DNA of 64,000 nucleotides. It comes from Takakia lepidozioides. Its lineage: Eukaryota > Streptophyta > Takakiopsida > Takakiales > Takakiaceae. Position numbers and translations under genes: made by a program. The stretch is taken from assembly GCA_030704615.1 (NCBI GenBank), contig CM060732.1, forward strand, positions 25,854,001 to 25,918,000, in the 5' to 3' direction. Numbering within the stretch: the stretch's first letter is position 1; each line of letters begins with the position of its first letter. Below the pieces are notes generated by a model. That model saw only the letters and a list, made by a program, of their open reading frames with translations, did no database searches and had not been told where the DNA came from. Below are positions 25,800 to 43,647 of the stretch, piece by piece.

Positions 25800-26658
25800 C
25801 AGTACCAATTCATTAATTTACTGTATCAAGTAAATTAAGTAGCAGGTTTTTAGAGAGATGACAGATACATTACCTTTCTTAGAGAGAAGAAAGGTAGTTA
25901 TAACATGTATTGTCAAGAATGAACAACGGAAATATCATTTTTCCTGGAAAAAAAGAAAATGATGACAAACTGCAGCAACAGGATTAAAGAGAGAGAGAGA
26001 GAGAGAGCAAAGGAAAAAAGGTTTGGCTGTAAACCTTGGAAGCACAGGTGTCAGCTTCAGCCACGGCTTTAGTGAGAAGCTTGGCAACTTCGGGATCACA
26101 AGCTGTAGCAACCCCACCAAAGAAGATGTTCAGCTAAGAACTATATTACACTATTATCATCTCAGGGGCACATCCCCTCCCCAAAAACAATGAACTCAGC
26201 CGTTCACAAACTCAGAACCAGAAGTTGGAGAACAAATCTAATCTGTAGGTGATAAACAATCTGTCTAGGAACTCGCATATACAAGGAGCTCCCGAGCTTG
26301 CTTCCAATACAAATACAGAGTCACGGTGACTAAATCAGCCACAGAAGAAAATAATTGCAATTAACACGATTGCCAGACCTTCACCACTGCGACGGTGTGT
26401 AGGATCCCGATTGTAGAAAGGGCCCCTCAGCTCTTTATTCTCCTCATCATCGTCAGTGTCAGGACTATCATCCGTGCGGGGGGGTTCGGAAGGTCCGTAG
26501 AGAGCCAGTTGCTGCGCTTCCTCCTTGAGATGTACAATTTGCAGCTGCAAGTTGTGCACTACCACCAATTCTGTGGTCACAGCATCCACAGAGTCCGTGC
26601 TTGCGGCTTCATACAGAAACTGCCGCTCTTCGGTCTGCCTCACATGCACAATAACCAT
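21426..26658 (-). CDS. CFAP298: CFAP298-like (C21orf59/Kurly) cilium assembly protein, 3' end unresolved
   Basis: Exons in order: 26658-26379 (ATG at 26658), 26102-26035, 21827-21689, 21532-21426; phases agree. The protein begins MVIVHVRQTEERQFLYEA, then shows LALYGP, a DPTHRRSGE motif, YPMGLPLYD, MWWAGKQLM and DYIGKNEKTK, matching the animal and algal CFAP298/C21orf59 family in order. That family (about 290 residues) is needed for assembly of dynein arms and for motile-cilium polarity. In plants it would be expected only where sperm are flagellated. The four exons give about 198 residues. A donor after the last Lys codon shows that the gene continues, but the C-terminal third was not found in the next kilobase. 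The intron 21828-26034 is 4.2 kb because it contains a same-strand LINE. Confidence 0.85.
21900..21919. repeat. (GA)n microsatellite at the LINE 3' border
   Basis: About 20 bp of GA dinucleotides follow the short LINE 3' UTR. No A-rich tail is present between element and repeat. Confidence 0.9.
22012..22546 (-). pseudogene. LINE C-terminal zinc-finger region, frameshifted from the main ORF
   Basis: This region directly continues the element after its ORF closes at 22547. The next frame is open across the junction (DKSDLEAVVSS) and runs to a stop at 22012. It contains a C-x2-C-x7-H-x4-C finger (CPLCGQSEDSIHFLIHCPG) followed by conserved-looking helices. Zinc knuckles of this kind sit behind the reverse transcriptase in many LINE clades and are thought to bind the template RNA or target DNA. 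A single-base indel near 22550 most simply explains the split, so this copy is probably not autonomous as it stands. Confidence 0.8.
22547..25813 (-). CDS. LINE ORF: endonuclease-reverse transcriptase
   Basis: One frame of 1,088 codons is open. The first ~25 residues are encoded by host DNA and the CT array, so the true start is probably an internal Met. Endonuclease landmarks are LRLATFNFSGL near 25510, QETWE, GDFNARVG near 25050 and TSDHFLVW near 24780. Reverse transcriptase landmarks are VNLYKKGDREEPGNYRGITL near 23800, GQAGFRRNRGC near 23660, FFLDVKKAYDTVW near 23560, QGVAQGCTLSPLLFNVF near 23380 and the catalytic FADD near 23262. The protein would nick target DNA and prime reverse transcription of its own RNA. 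The frame closes at 22547, but homologous sequence continues one base out of frame down to 22012. Confidence 0.9.
25756..25797. repeat. (GA)n microsatellite at the LINE 5' border
   Basis: About 42 bp of uninterrupted GA dinucleotides sit directly upstream of the LINE's first unique sequence. Confidence 0.95.
25987..26007. repeat. (GA)n microsatellite in the same intron
   Basis: About 20 bp of GA repeat lies next to exon 2 of the CFAP298-like gene, showing that the host intron carries such arrays independently of the LINE. Confidence 0.9.
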
Positions 26659-28065
26659 CTTAATTCACCCTACTCGTCTTTCAAACAGAATCGGAGTCTG
26701 ATGTGAGACCCTACGAATTCGGCAACCGGGAAGATGGCAAGATTGCTCATCGGAGAGGAGGAGGGTTTGTAGATAGGTTTAGGGTTTTAGTGTTTGCAAT
26801 TCCCCATTTCATACTTGATTTTCCAATCTCTCACTATCATGAGCTCATTTCCAGACCTTCAGCTGTCCAAGCCCTCTGTTATCGAGTTTCCTGCAAGCCA
26901 TTTGTGTGGTAAGTTTGAAATGTATTTGTTTGAAGCAAAAACGTAGCAGCAATCTGCTCTACACAGTTATATCCAACTCTCTATCATGGTGCGGTTCAGC
27001 AATTCATGAAAAACCATGAAGCATGCTGCCTACCTCTTTGGCAAGTCTAAGATGGAAGGGAACTTGTATTTGATCATATACAGGTACACCATCACCCACC
27101 CCGACCAACTCTATGGATATGGAGTCAATGCTGGATCTGGATCAATAGGAAATGTGACGGCGCCTTCCTTGAAGGCTGTTGTTGTCTAGAAAATTTTGAT
27201 CTAGTCTGGAATAGGCAGATCCTTTCTTGTCAAGACAAAACAAGGTCTCTCTAATGCCAAAAGAAAGTCAACTTGCTGCAACGCCAGACTTAATGGCCCC
27301 ATTATGTTGCCTACCTGTCCTCATCTTCCTTCTTTGCAAATTCTAACAGTCTCTGATGTTTCTTGATCTCCAATTCAAACCTTTCTTGTGCTCCCTTTGA
27401 GCACATTGAAACCTTAGCTAAATAACCCCAAGGTCAGAGTGTTGCTACTCAGCCATAATGTGAGCTTGAGCACACCCATTGGCAGGGTATGGCCCAGAAA
27501 GCATTGCGGATAAATTCATCTGAAGAAACCACAGACCTGCCTCCTGCTATTTGTAGTATGATTACTGTACTACTGGCTTCTCCCAATTCGCAGGTTGAGA
27601 AGAGTGGTGGGCATGAATTTGTGAGGTAGTTGCATGCAGCGAGGCACTGGCAGAGTGTCTTCCTCTGGTCAATAGTAATCGCGCAGAGCCCTGGCTAAAT
27701 CATCTTCAGTTGTTTTCACAAACTGGCTTAAATCCTTGTGCCCTTCTATATTCATCTCGACAAGCTCCAGATATGGGTTGCACCTCCACACTTGGGACCC
27801 CTTCAAACTCTAGTGGACGAACACTAATGTAACAAATGTGAGGATTCTCCAGCTCATGGTAAGTGGACGGAATAATTGTCAATGTATATCAAGGAATCTG
27901 CTCATTGAACGTGTTCTGGTGTGCACTTTCCAATCCCCCCAGTAACTCCGTACTTTTCTTCATGCCCACTGTTCATTGCAGTCTGGAAGGAACTCCTTCG
28001 CAAGAAAAGGTTCTGAATTACTTCCATGGTGCTGATTGTCATCATACGGATCTCATTCTGAAACT
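26659..28065. other. Spacer between the CFAP298-like and PPR genes
   Basis: This holds the promoter/5' UTR of the CFAP298-like gene (just above 26658) and the 3' UTR of the PPR gene (just below 28066), both minus-strand. No further supported gene was seen. Confidence 0.5.
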
Positions 28066-31000
28066 TCACCAGTAATCCCCACAAGAACAAACCCCCTCTT
28101 GGAAGTGGTGAAAGCGGTTGGCGTCTCGTACAACAACCGCTCGACCAACAATCTTTGAGATAATCTTGGTGGCAGTGTGGCAGTCACCACACACGCGAAG
28201 GTTCTTGATGACTCGGATAGGTGTCCCAGGACACGTGCTGAGCAGCCCAAAAGCAATGGCCAGTTTCTCACTATGGTAGCAAAGAGAAACCTCCTTTTGC
28301 ACCTCCTCCACATCATGCAATACAAAGCGTGTATCGGGTACATACCCAGCCTCCTTCATTTGGCTAGACAACCTCCTCAGCTCAGCATGGATGTCCTCAA
28401 TTTGAGGATGCAACTTGTCATCTACAGCAAATGTATGCACCTGGTTGTCCACCTCAATACAGCTGAGCCCTGGCTCCTTTCTGACATGTCTGTCCTGCAT
28501 CATTTTTCGTACTTTTGCTGTATCGCTCCACCTGCCAGCAGCAGCATAGACATTTGATAGCAGTACATAGGCCGCGGTGTCTGATGGACTTTGCATTAGA
28601 AGGCATTTTGCTGCATGTTCAGCTAGCTCCACGTCGCCATGAATCCGACAAGCACCAAGGAAGGTCTTCCACACCGAAGCATCTGGTTCAATTGGCATTT
28701 TGTGGATGAAGTTGTAAGCCTCATACAAACGCCCTGCACGGCCCAGAAGGTCCACCATGCAGCTGAAGTGCTCCATCGTGGGTGCAAGGCCATGATCTCG
28801 CCTCATGGAATCAAAGTAGTGACAACCCTCATCCACTAGGCCCACACGACTACATGAAGAAAGAACACAAACAAAGGTGACACCAGTTGGCTTGAAGCCT
28901 TCCTCTTGCATTTGCTCAAATAGTTGGAGGGCATCTGCACCACACCCATGCTGACCATATCCTGCGATCATTGTGCTCCATGAGACTACATTTCGTTGAG
29001 CCATTTTGTTGAACACTTGGCGTGCATCCATAACACTTCCACATTTGGCATACATGTTGACAAGGGTATTCTCCAGATTTACATATGCTGCAAGTCCAGC
29101 TCGGATGATATCAGCATGGACCTCTTTGCCCTTTTCCAGGGCTGCCAGACTGGCACAAGCATTGAGCACGCAAATGAAAGTGACGTTATCAGGCCTCACC
29201 CCTTCCCATATCATTTGCTGATAAATTTCCAAAGCCTCCCTACTGTGGCCGTTCTGATCATAACCTGTGATCATTGCATTCCAAGAGATAACATTTTTTT
29301 CGGCCATATTATCGAACACTTGACGTGCATCGTTTACACGCCCAAATTTTGCATACATGTTAACAAGGGTATTCCATGAGACAACATTTCTCTGAGCCAT
29401 ACCATAAAACACTTGAAGTGCATCCTTAATGCTGCCACATTTTGCATACATGTCGACAAGGGCATTCTGCAGAATGATATCAGACATAATTCCGGCCTTA
29501 ATGATCTCAGTATGCACCTCTATGCCCTTCTCCAAGTCCGCCAGGCTGGCGCAGGCATTGACAATGGAAAGGAATGTGACATTGTTGGGCACCACCCCTT
29601 TGCATTGCATTTGCTCATAGATTTCGAATGCCTCCAAACCACACCCATACTGAGCGTATCCTGCTATCATAGCAGTCCATGAGACCACATCTCGTCGTCC
29701 CATATTGTTGAAAACTTGATGTGCATCCTTCATGCTCCCACACTTAGCATACATATTGACAAGGGTATTCTCCAAAATCATATCTGGTTTAATCCCAGCT
29801 TTGATGATGTCAGCATGGACCTCTCTGCCCTTGTCCAGAGATCCTTCATTGGCACATGCATTGACAATGCAAATAAATGTGACCCGGTTGGGCATTGCCC
29901 CTTCCTGTATCATTTGCTCATATATCTTGAAAGCCTCTTTACCACACCCATTCTGAGCATATCCTGCAATCATTGCACTCCATGAAACAACATTGCGTTC
30001 AGCCATGTTGTCAAACACTTGACGTGCAGCCTTTATGCTCCCACATTTAGCATACATATCAACAAGGGCTGTCTCAAGAATGATATCTGGTCCAATTCTG
30101 GCTTGCCTGATCTCAGCATGAATCTCAATGCACTTTTCCAGGGCTGCCAGGCTGGCACACGCAGTGACAACACAAATGAACGTGACCTTGTCAGGCTTTA
30201 TCCCTTTCTGTTGCATCAGCTCATAGAGCTCCAACGCCTCCCTACCACACCCATGCTGAGCATACCCTGCAATCATGGCACTCAATGAGACCACATTTTG
30301 TTGAGCCATATTGTTGAGGACATGGCGTGCATCCTTCACGCTCCCGCATTTGGCATACATACTGACAAGGGCAGTCTCCACAATGATATCTGGTGCATTT
30401 CCAGCTCTGATTATGTCAGCATGGACCTTTTCACCAATGTCCAGGGCTCCTAGGTTGGCACATGCCTTCAGAACACTAGTGAATGTGATCTCGTTGGGTG
30501 TAACCCCTCCCTGTACCATTTGCTCATAGATCACCAACGCCTCCCTTCCACACCCATGCTGTGCATATCCTGCTATCATTATGTTCCATGTAAACAAATC
30601 TCGTTCAGGCATTTTGTCAAATACTTGCCGTGCATCTACCACGCTCCCACACTTGGCATACATTTTGATAAGTGTGTTGAGGAGAAAGATTGTTGGCTTG
30701 ACTCCACTTTGGATAATGTGGGTATGCACCTGCTTTCCCTCTGATAACCCTTTCACATTGATGCACTCCTGCAAGAGAGAGACATAAGCATCGGAATCTG
30801 CCAAAATCTGTTGTTGGTCCAAAATGTGCAGCGCCTCTTGCAGTCGACCTTCCAGACATAGTGCTCTTACATCAACACATTCTACTTGACATTGTATCAT
30901 GGCAGCTAGTTCTGCTTTCACCCAAGAAGGGTTTGACCAACACTCAGTCCAGAGAGCCTCCTTTGTGCGTTTATGTCTGAAATCGGGTGATCTTGGACTT

Positions 31001-31398
31001 TTCTGTGAAACCCACCAGTGGGCAGCTGAGCAGGCATAGCTTCAGCCTTCAACCACAGTCTTGAGTAGACCAGGCTCCAACCACCAAAGCTCCAAGCATC
31101 TTCCAAATAACATGTAACAACCATACTTTTTCATGCCCTGCTAACAAGGACAAAAACCTATTGAGAGGGAAAGTAAGAACCGCCGTACATAAAGCGCAAG
31201 TTGCCATCAACCTAACCAATGGAGATACAATCCAGTCCAAAAAACATCATAATGCCAGCTTCAGTTGCTAAGCCCCCTTGATAAAGCTCTTTCACATCAT
31301 ACAATGACAGAGAGTCACCTTATGAATCCTGTTGTCCCACCACTGTGAAGGATCTGAGAAGAAATCCTGCCAGAGCTGATCTCTGTTCGTTGTCTGCC
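28066..31398 (-). CDS. DYW-class PPR protein with N-terminal PDF (OSB-type) motif
   Basis: Two exons are clear: 31398-31319 and 31002-28066, joined in phase; one or more 5' exons with the start codon are missing. An internal ATG at 30900 could alternatively start a 944-residue protein. The exon pair encodes [19 protein letters not shown] followed by [17 protein letters not shown] and PSWVKAEL. This is the PDF motif of plant OSB organellar single-stranded-DNA-binding proteins, split by an intron. Then come about two dozen PLS-type PPR motifs (repeated MYAKCGS, WNxMIAGY), E/E+ motifs and a full DYW domain with HSEKLA (HxE), CGDCH (CxxCH zinc ligands) and terminal CGDYW. DYW proteins perform C-to-U RNA editing in mitochondria or plastids: PPR motifs read the RNA and DYW deaminates. 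One repeat unit near 29350-29400 is irregular. A decayed relative with PDF motifs lies at 8744-9964. Confidence 0.9.
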
Positions 31399-33178
31399 CT
31401 GCATGCAAACACCAGTTACATTGTATCTTTAGCAGTTCCTAATCAACCGAGTCTGGTGAGTAATGCTACCATAGGCTTTCCATAAAACTAACCTCTCTCT
31501 CCCTCCCTCTCTCTGACCCTACCTTTCACAGGTATGGTGGGACTGACTGCAATCACAATCCCATGTGTTGCCCTTGGGGGACAGACTAGAAGTGCTGGAA
31601 TTAGCATGTCTTGATCTTCATATCGTCAGTAATTTAATACCCTGGAACCGGGTTGCAGAATACTGTGGCCGAGCAGGGTTCGTTACAGCTGCTGCTGGCG
31701 GAACGGTCAACGGGTACGTCTCTCTCTGCCTGACCTATCCCCAAGAGCGATTGCCAAATGTCCTCTCTACTATTCCAATGGGACCATAACAATTGTGTCA
31801 AGTCTGCCCCGAGCAGACCTCCACATTACGGATTGAACTCAAAAAACATGCTTGCACCTCTTGTAACTCGCAGCGGAATGCCCGTGGGCTATGTGCGAGC
31901 CATATCTCTTTTACCCTAACGAACAACATGACGCCAATTTGGCGAAAACAGGTTACCAGGGGGCTATGGCCTCAGACAATTCAGTATATCCATCTTTCCA
32001 GGAATGCAAAGAAGATACATCGGACATTTCAGATATTTTTAAGCAGCTCATAAGGAAATGGATGCCATTACACTCCTGATCGACCATATAGTGTGCTTCG
32101 ACCAAGACGAGTGCAGTTATAGGCCAACGACAGAGTCGGCATCGGCCCGACACACACAGTTTAAAGAACCCCAAATCAACCCAATCCTCGTACCTTTCCT
32201 CGGAATCCATAGAGGCTGGGGAGGTATCACAGCTATCGCCCGCAATGGGATCGGGTCCGGTATCGCTAAACTGGAGATCCATTTCAGCTCCGCAGCCTGG
32301 AGAATTAATCTGTTGCATGGCGTGTTGCTCCACTCCACTTCCCCGCAGGAATACTCCGATAGCTTGAGTGCTGCCTCTGCGAGCGTGCTCTCTAGGGCTG
32401 CAGCGACAGACGCTGCCATTCCTGCAATTGAAGAGGGCAGGGAAGGGCAGCAAGGAGTGTGCAGGCCGGCTGATGGACGAACTCCAACGAACGATTGATG
32501 TCCTATTCGTCATTCAGGGGAACGATTAGTCCAGATACAACGAAGGAAACATGTAGTATTCGTTCTGACGGCAACGATCGGTCGTCCAACTGTAAACCTA
32601 GGTATATCTGCCTCCTCTTCCTTGGACGCCCTGCAGAACTCTGGCTATGGTGGAACTCTAGAGAAGGGAGAGAGAGGGGAGAGCCCTGGCAAGGGATAAA
32701 TGCAGGCGCGGACGGACGGAGGGAGGTATCCAGTGAAGGTGATCGTGTAGGGAATGAACCCAAGTTTTTGATTGTACTGGAAACTGAGGGCATTGGCGCC
32801 ATACCTTATGTGAATCGCAGGCAGGGGCGGGTGTGAAGGGTGCGATTCGAGGACGTTGGTTCAAATCTGAATGACATCAGAGTGAAGATCTCAAGGGAAA
32901 TCTGAAAATCACAACAGCACTTTACATTATCCCGAAACAAAGCAGGGAGAAGAGGGAGGCGCTCGCGGGGTTGCGACTGTAGAAAGTGGAGGACGGATTT
33001 TTGGAGTAGTTAAGTTGGCCGATCGTCAGGGAGGAGGGGTGCTGGGGCGGAGGACAGCAGAGACTGGCTGCCAGAGGAAAAAACATCGGATTTCCTGGCT
33101 GCAGAACTGCTAACAGATCTCGATATCTGCTGGAAGACGCAAAGCTTTGGATACAGATATTGAGAAGGGAAAGCCGCG
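31399..33178. other. 5' region of the PPR gene and promoter of the PP2A gene
   Basis: Upstream exons of the minus-strand PPR gene and the promoter/5' UTR of the plus-strand PP2A gene should share this interval. A minus-strand open stretch at 32513-31953 reads plausibly in two overlapping frames (one containing MDSEERYEDWVDLGFFKL), but I could not join it to the PPR exon in phase or assign it to a family. A CT-rich stretch lies at 31493-31520. Confidence 0.35.
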
Positions 33179-36242
<3,064 letters not shown>

Positions 36243-37514
36243 ACACTGTTCCCTCCTTTCCGAGGCTGGCTCGCTTGATTATTGATTTGTGCTGTATAAT
36301 CTCTTTTAGAAAGCATTCTCCTCATGAAAGAGGACACTCTTCACCCTTTGTCGTCATGTATGTTGAGTTAATGTACATGAAAAGCTTCCGTCTTGCCCAC
36401 TTGGAGATGGTTAGGTTCCATGCCTTTGTTGCGTGCTTGCAGCCTTGTAATATCCAAACTAGCAATTTGGCCTCAATTTTCTTTGATATATTACATAGAG
36501 GCAACAGGCATATTTGTACAACAAGGTTATATTGCGATTGAAATGTAGTTACTATGGAAATTTTAGTCAGAGAATCGCACTTTGGTTCTGCAACCCACTT
36601 GTTTTGCTTCCCCCCACCCTCTGCTCTTTTTTCTTGCAGTGCAGAAGTGAAATCATGTCATGGTCATAGTCATGGATGATCTATGGGTGAGGGGAAACCC
36701 TAAAATTGCATTTAATAGAGGTGCACTGTTGCCAAGAGCACGAGATATTCCATGTTACATTGGAAATCTTGCCTTCACAAGCAGTTTTAATTAGTTTGTA
36801 TGCATCACTGGATTGATGTTACTTCTATTTGCAATGCATGGCACATTTTTCCACTCTAGTTGGCATGCACCAGCTGACTCCTATAAGTTGTCTACACACT
36901 TGAGAAGGATTTGCTAAGGGATTTGCCTCTTGAGATGGACACTCCCTGAGATTGAATGGACATGGGTGGCAAGGAGTAAAATATTTCTTGGAAACCTGCT
37001 GTTTCTTTTCTGGACAAGATAAAGATTGTAAAAAACTGTGCCAAATTGCAGAGCCTGAGGTGGAGTGTATGAACTGAAAACAGCCTTAACAATTAAATGT
37101 CTACACTGGAACTAAAATGGGCTTCAAGCTACCAAATGATTCTCTGTTTTTCCACAAATGATTTCATGAAACAGTGATCAGTGGCGGTGGATTCATTCCA
37201 TCTCTTGCTAAGGCAAGCCCCTTTGCAATGAAGGGCCCATGTCAAACAGTACACCAACTTAATGGGTCGAATGAATTCTAAAATATGTTCCTGGGCCACT
37301 GCAGTTACATTCCAACAAACTCCAAACAGAAGGGGTCTTTCCTCCTGGCTCTAACCCATAGTACTGCCGGTTTGGAATCAGGGAGCACTCTTAACTGCTC
37401 AGCTGGGACAGCAGCTGCACTACAGCTTGGTTATTTCCATGTGGTGCCACCAATGTTGCCCCATCATGAATGAGAGAGAAGGAAGTTGAGCTTCATTCTA
37501 CTAATGGGACATGC
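36243..37514. other. Convergent 3' spacer between PP2Ac and bL34m
   Basis: The genes converge here, so 3' UTRs of both are expected. No additional gene was recognised. Confidence 0.5.
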
Positions 37515-39084
37515 TTAAGCAGAAAGCCTTTTGCGACCCTTGGCAAGCCTGCGGGCAAGCACCTTCCGACCTCCAACTGTCTCCTTCCTGTCAGCAGAAA
37601 GGTTGATTAGGCACTCTTTGACAATCACCAGTGTACCACTCCCTACCAGCTGTTCGCATGAGATCTGAGTAAAGCATACTCAGGACAACGCTGTCCCTGC
37701 AGCTTACTGTAACAGAAATTAATGCAGCTTCACAACAGAGAGAAAACCTCAGATTAGGGGAATGGGCGTACCTTGCAAAGAAGCCATGTTTGCGCTTGCG
37801 CTTGAGTGTGCTTGGCTGGTATGTGCGCTTTGTTGCCATCATAATTGGGCTGCTCCATCGGCACAAACCCACCAACCACTCAGTCTGCTGCACATTTATA
37901 ATGCAATACTAGTCCTCTGTATTTGTGCCCATGCTTCATGCATGCCACTGCAGGCTGCCGTGGTGCCAGTAGCTACACAAACTCTACCATACCAGTCATT
38001 CTTAAAGTATTGTGGTCATCTTTGACAGAAGGGCAAGTACCAAGCTGTAAAGGATTCCTTCAAAAGGTAATCGCGTGGTACCTGGTTGCTTCATCAAGGC
38101 CTGGACAGAGGGCTGCATGTGCAACAGCGCTCACAGTCAGTGTCCACAACCTACTTTGCCAACCCTGCAGTTCCTGTAATACAGTATACTGACCAACTTC
38201 CATGTGTCAAGGCCAAATTTCACTAACTGCGTCTGGACTTGAAACCTCAAGGTTGATAAGACCTTTGGATTAGACGTGAGAAAGAAACACTCCAGGGTTT
38301 CGGCATCAAATTTGACCACAATGCCACCTTTCCCCCATTCCTCCTTCGGATGCACAGTATTATGGGCGAGGAAACCAGGGCCCATTCCTGGCTGATCCAC
38401 TCCGCTGGGTCAGTGTGAGCTTCTAGCTGTGACCTAAGGGTTGGCGAAGAGTGTGCTGCGAACCTCATTTGGCAGTTGCCTGTGTATACATACCTATAAA
38501 CTGTGGGTAGGGTTGCCCCGATGTTGAGCCGTCACATGATGACGATCTGAGATCATAAGGACAGTTACAGACATGGTTTCTTTGCCCACCAACTGGCTTC
38601 ACCATTTGGAAACTCGAATCTAAGTGATTCATGAGTAGGCTCTTGGAAAACGGTACTCCAAACCTACTTGAAATGCATGGACTCGGTCAACAAAGTAGCA
38701 CGAAAATTGAAGAGAGATCCTACCATCTTGTACGATAGAGATCGAGGGCCACCCAGTAGGATTTAACAGAACCATCGCCTTCTCTTCAATCACAAGATCG
38801 GCAGGAACCCGTACTATTTCTCCGTCTCCTTCTCTCTCACCGTGCATTGACACCTGATACGAAGCACCTGTATGAGACAACAGCCGCTGGGATGAAAATT
38901 CGGAGAGTCTGAATTCTGAAAGAGCTTGCTCTATCGTCTTCGAAACAGCTGGGCTAGTCTCCTGGAAACATGGCGTAATGCAATGGGACGAGATAATCTC
39001 CGCAGGACCCAGTAGACATGATGAGCGCACAGCCAGCACTGGGGCAATGGCACGCCCTGCTCTTGTCAGGGCTGCCCCCGCCAT
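37515..39084 (-). CDS. Mitochondrial large-subunit ribosomal protein bL34m
   Basis: The mature bL34 core is split over two exons: one ending at 37772 (TKRTYQPSTLKRKRKHGFFA) and the last at 37587-37515 (KETVGGRKVLARRLAKGRKR, then LSA and stop). The first exon starts at the ATG at 39084 with a basic, hydroxylated leader (MAGAALTRAGRAIAPVLAV) typical of mitochondrial targeting, and ends with a segment (NPTGWPSISIVQDG) like the pre-core region of plant bL34m. The junction between exon 1 and the core is unresolved: a donor at 38668 joins in phase to an acceptor before 37884, while a donor after 38724 would need an extra exon. bL34 is a tiny protein near the exit-tunnel side of bacterial-type ribosomes. 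The gene is head-to-head with the organellar seryl-tRNA synthetase. Confidence 0.88.
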
Positions 39085-39661
39085 CTCTTACTCTCGCTCT
39101 CTCTCCACACAACCCAACAGTGTGCCCTCCCCTGCACTTCCGCTTTAACAAGACCAGCTTTGTTAGCCAGGGTTTTAGCAACTGTTGAGATTTAGGGATC
39201 GCCCCCCCTCCTTCGTAAAATCTGAAGCTCAATCCACTCATGTACCTATGTGGGTTTGAACCCAGCACTAGGTTCAAACCCGGGAGTATCTGTGAGGCAA
39301 ACACTGCCACATTCCTCGTCCTCTCTTGTGGGTCATCAGATTGATATCTGGAGCTCCCCACAGGACGAAGATTTAAAGCAAAGAATTGAATTTGGAACCT
39401 GGGTTTTTGCGATTCAGATTAGCACCCATCGTTGTGCTTTTGGGATTGATGGAATCATCATTCCACTTCTCCTGCCATCTTGAGGCAAACTGAGGATTCT
39501 GTAGTGCTCTTTCTTCTCCTGAATTTCGTCTGATACCAGTTGGTTTTCCAACTTCGTGCAATTATAGTTGTACTTCCTCGTACATTCTGGTTTTGGGTTG
39601 TATGGAATTGTAGTTAGACATCTTGTTCGTCTCTCTAGAGGCTGGACGGGAGGGACGGGTA
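39085..39661. promoter_or_regulatory. Putative bidirectional promoter, bL34m / organellar SerRS
   Basis: A 577-bp gap separates divergent start codons of two nuclear genes for organellar translation. It contains a perfect 11-bp inverted repeat (gggtttgaacc at 39252-39262, ggttcaaaccc at 39271-39281) separated by 8 bp. Shared control is an inference from layout; no TATA box was convincingly placed. Confidence 0.45.
39252..39281. repeat. Perfect 11-bp inverted repeat
   Basis: Arms gggtttgaacc and ggttcaaaccc are exact reverse complements around an 8-bp loop. They lie between the divergent starts of bL34m and the seryl-tRNA synthetase. The arm resembles a tRNA T-arm, but no tRNA cloverleaf surrounds it. 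Confidence 0.85.

Positions 39662-43647
<3,986 letters not shown>

Noticed and set aside
30019-30744. Repeated plus-strand open frames of 70-90 codons across the PPR array
   Set aside because: They recur with the PPR repeat period and are antisense reflections of the repeated coding sequence.
39252-39281. tRNA gene suggested by ggttcaaaccc
   Set aside because: Only a T-arm-like string; no acceptor, D-arm or anticodon stem can be folded around it.
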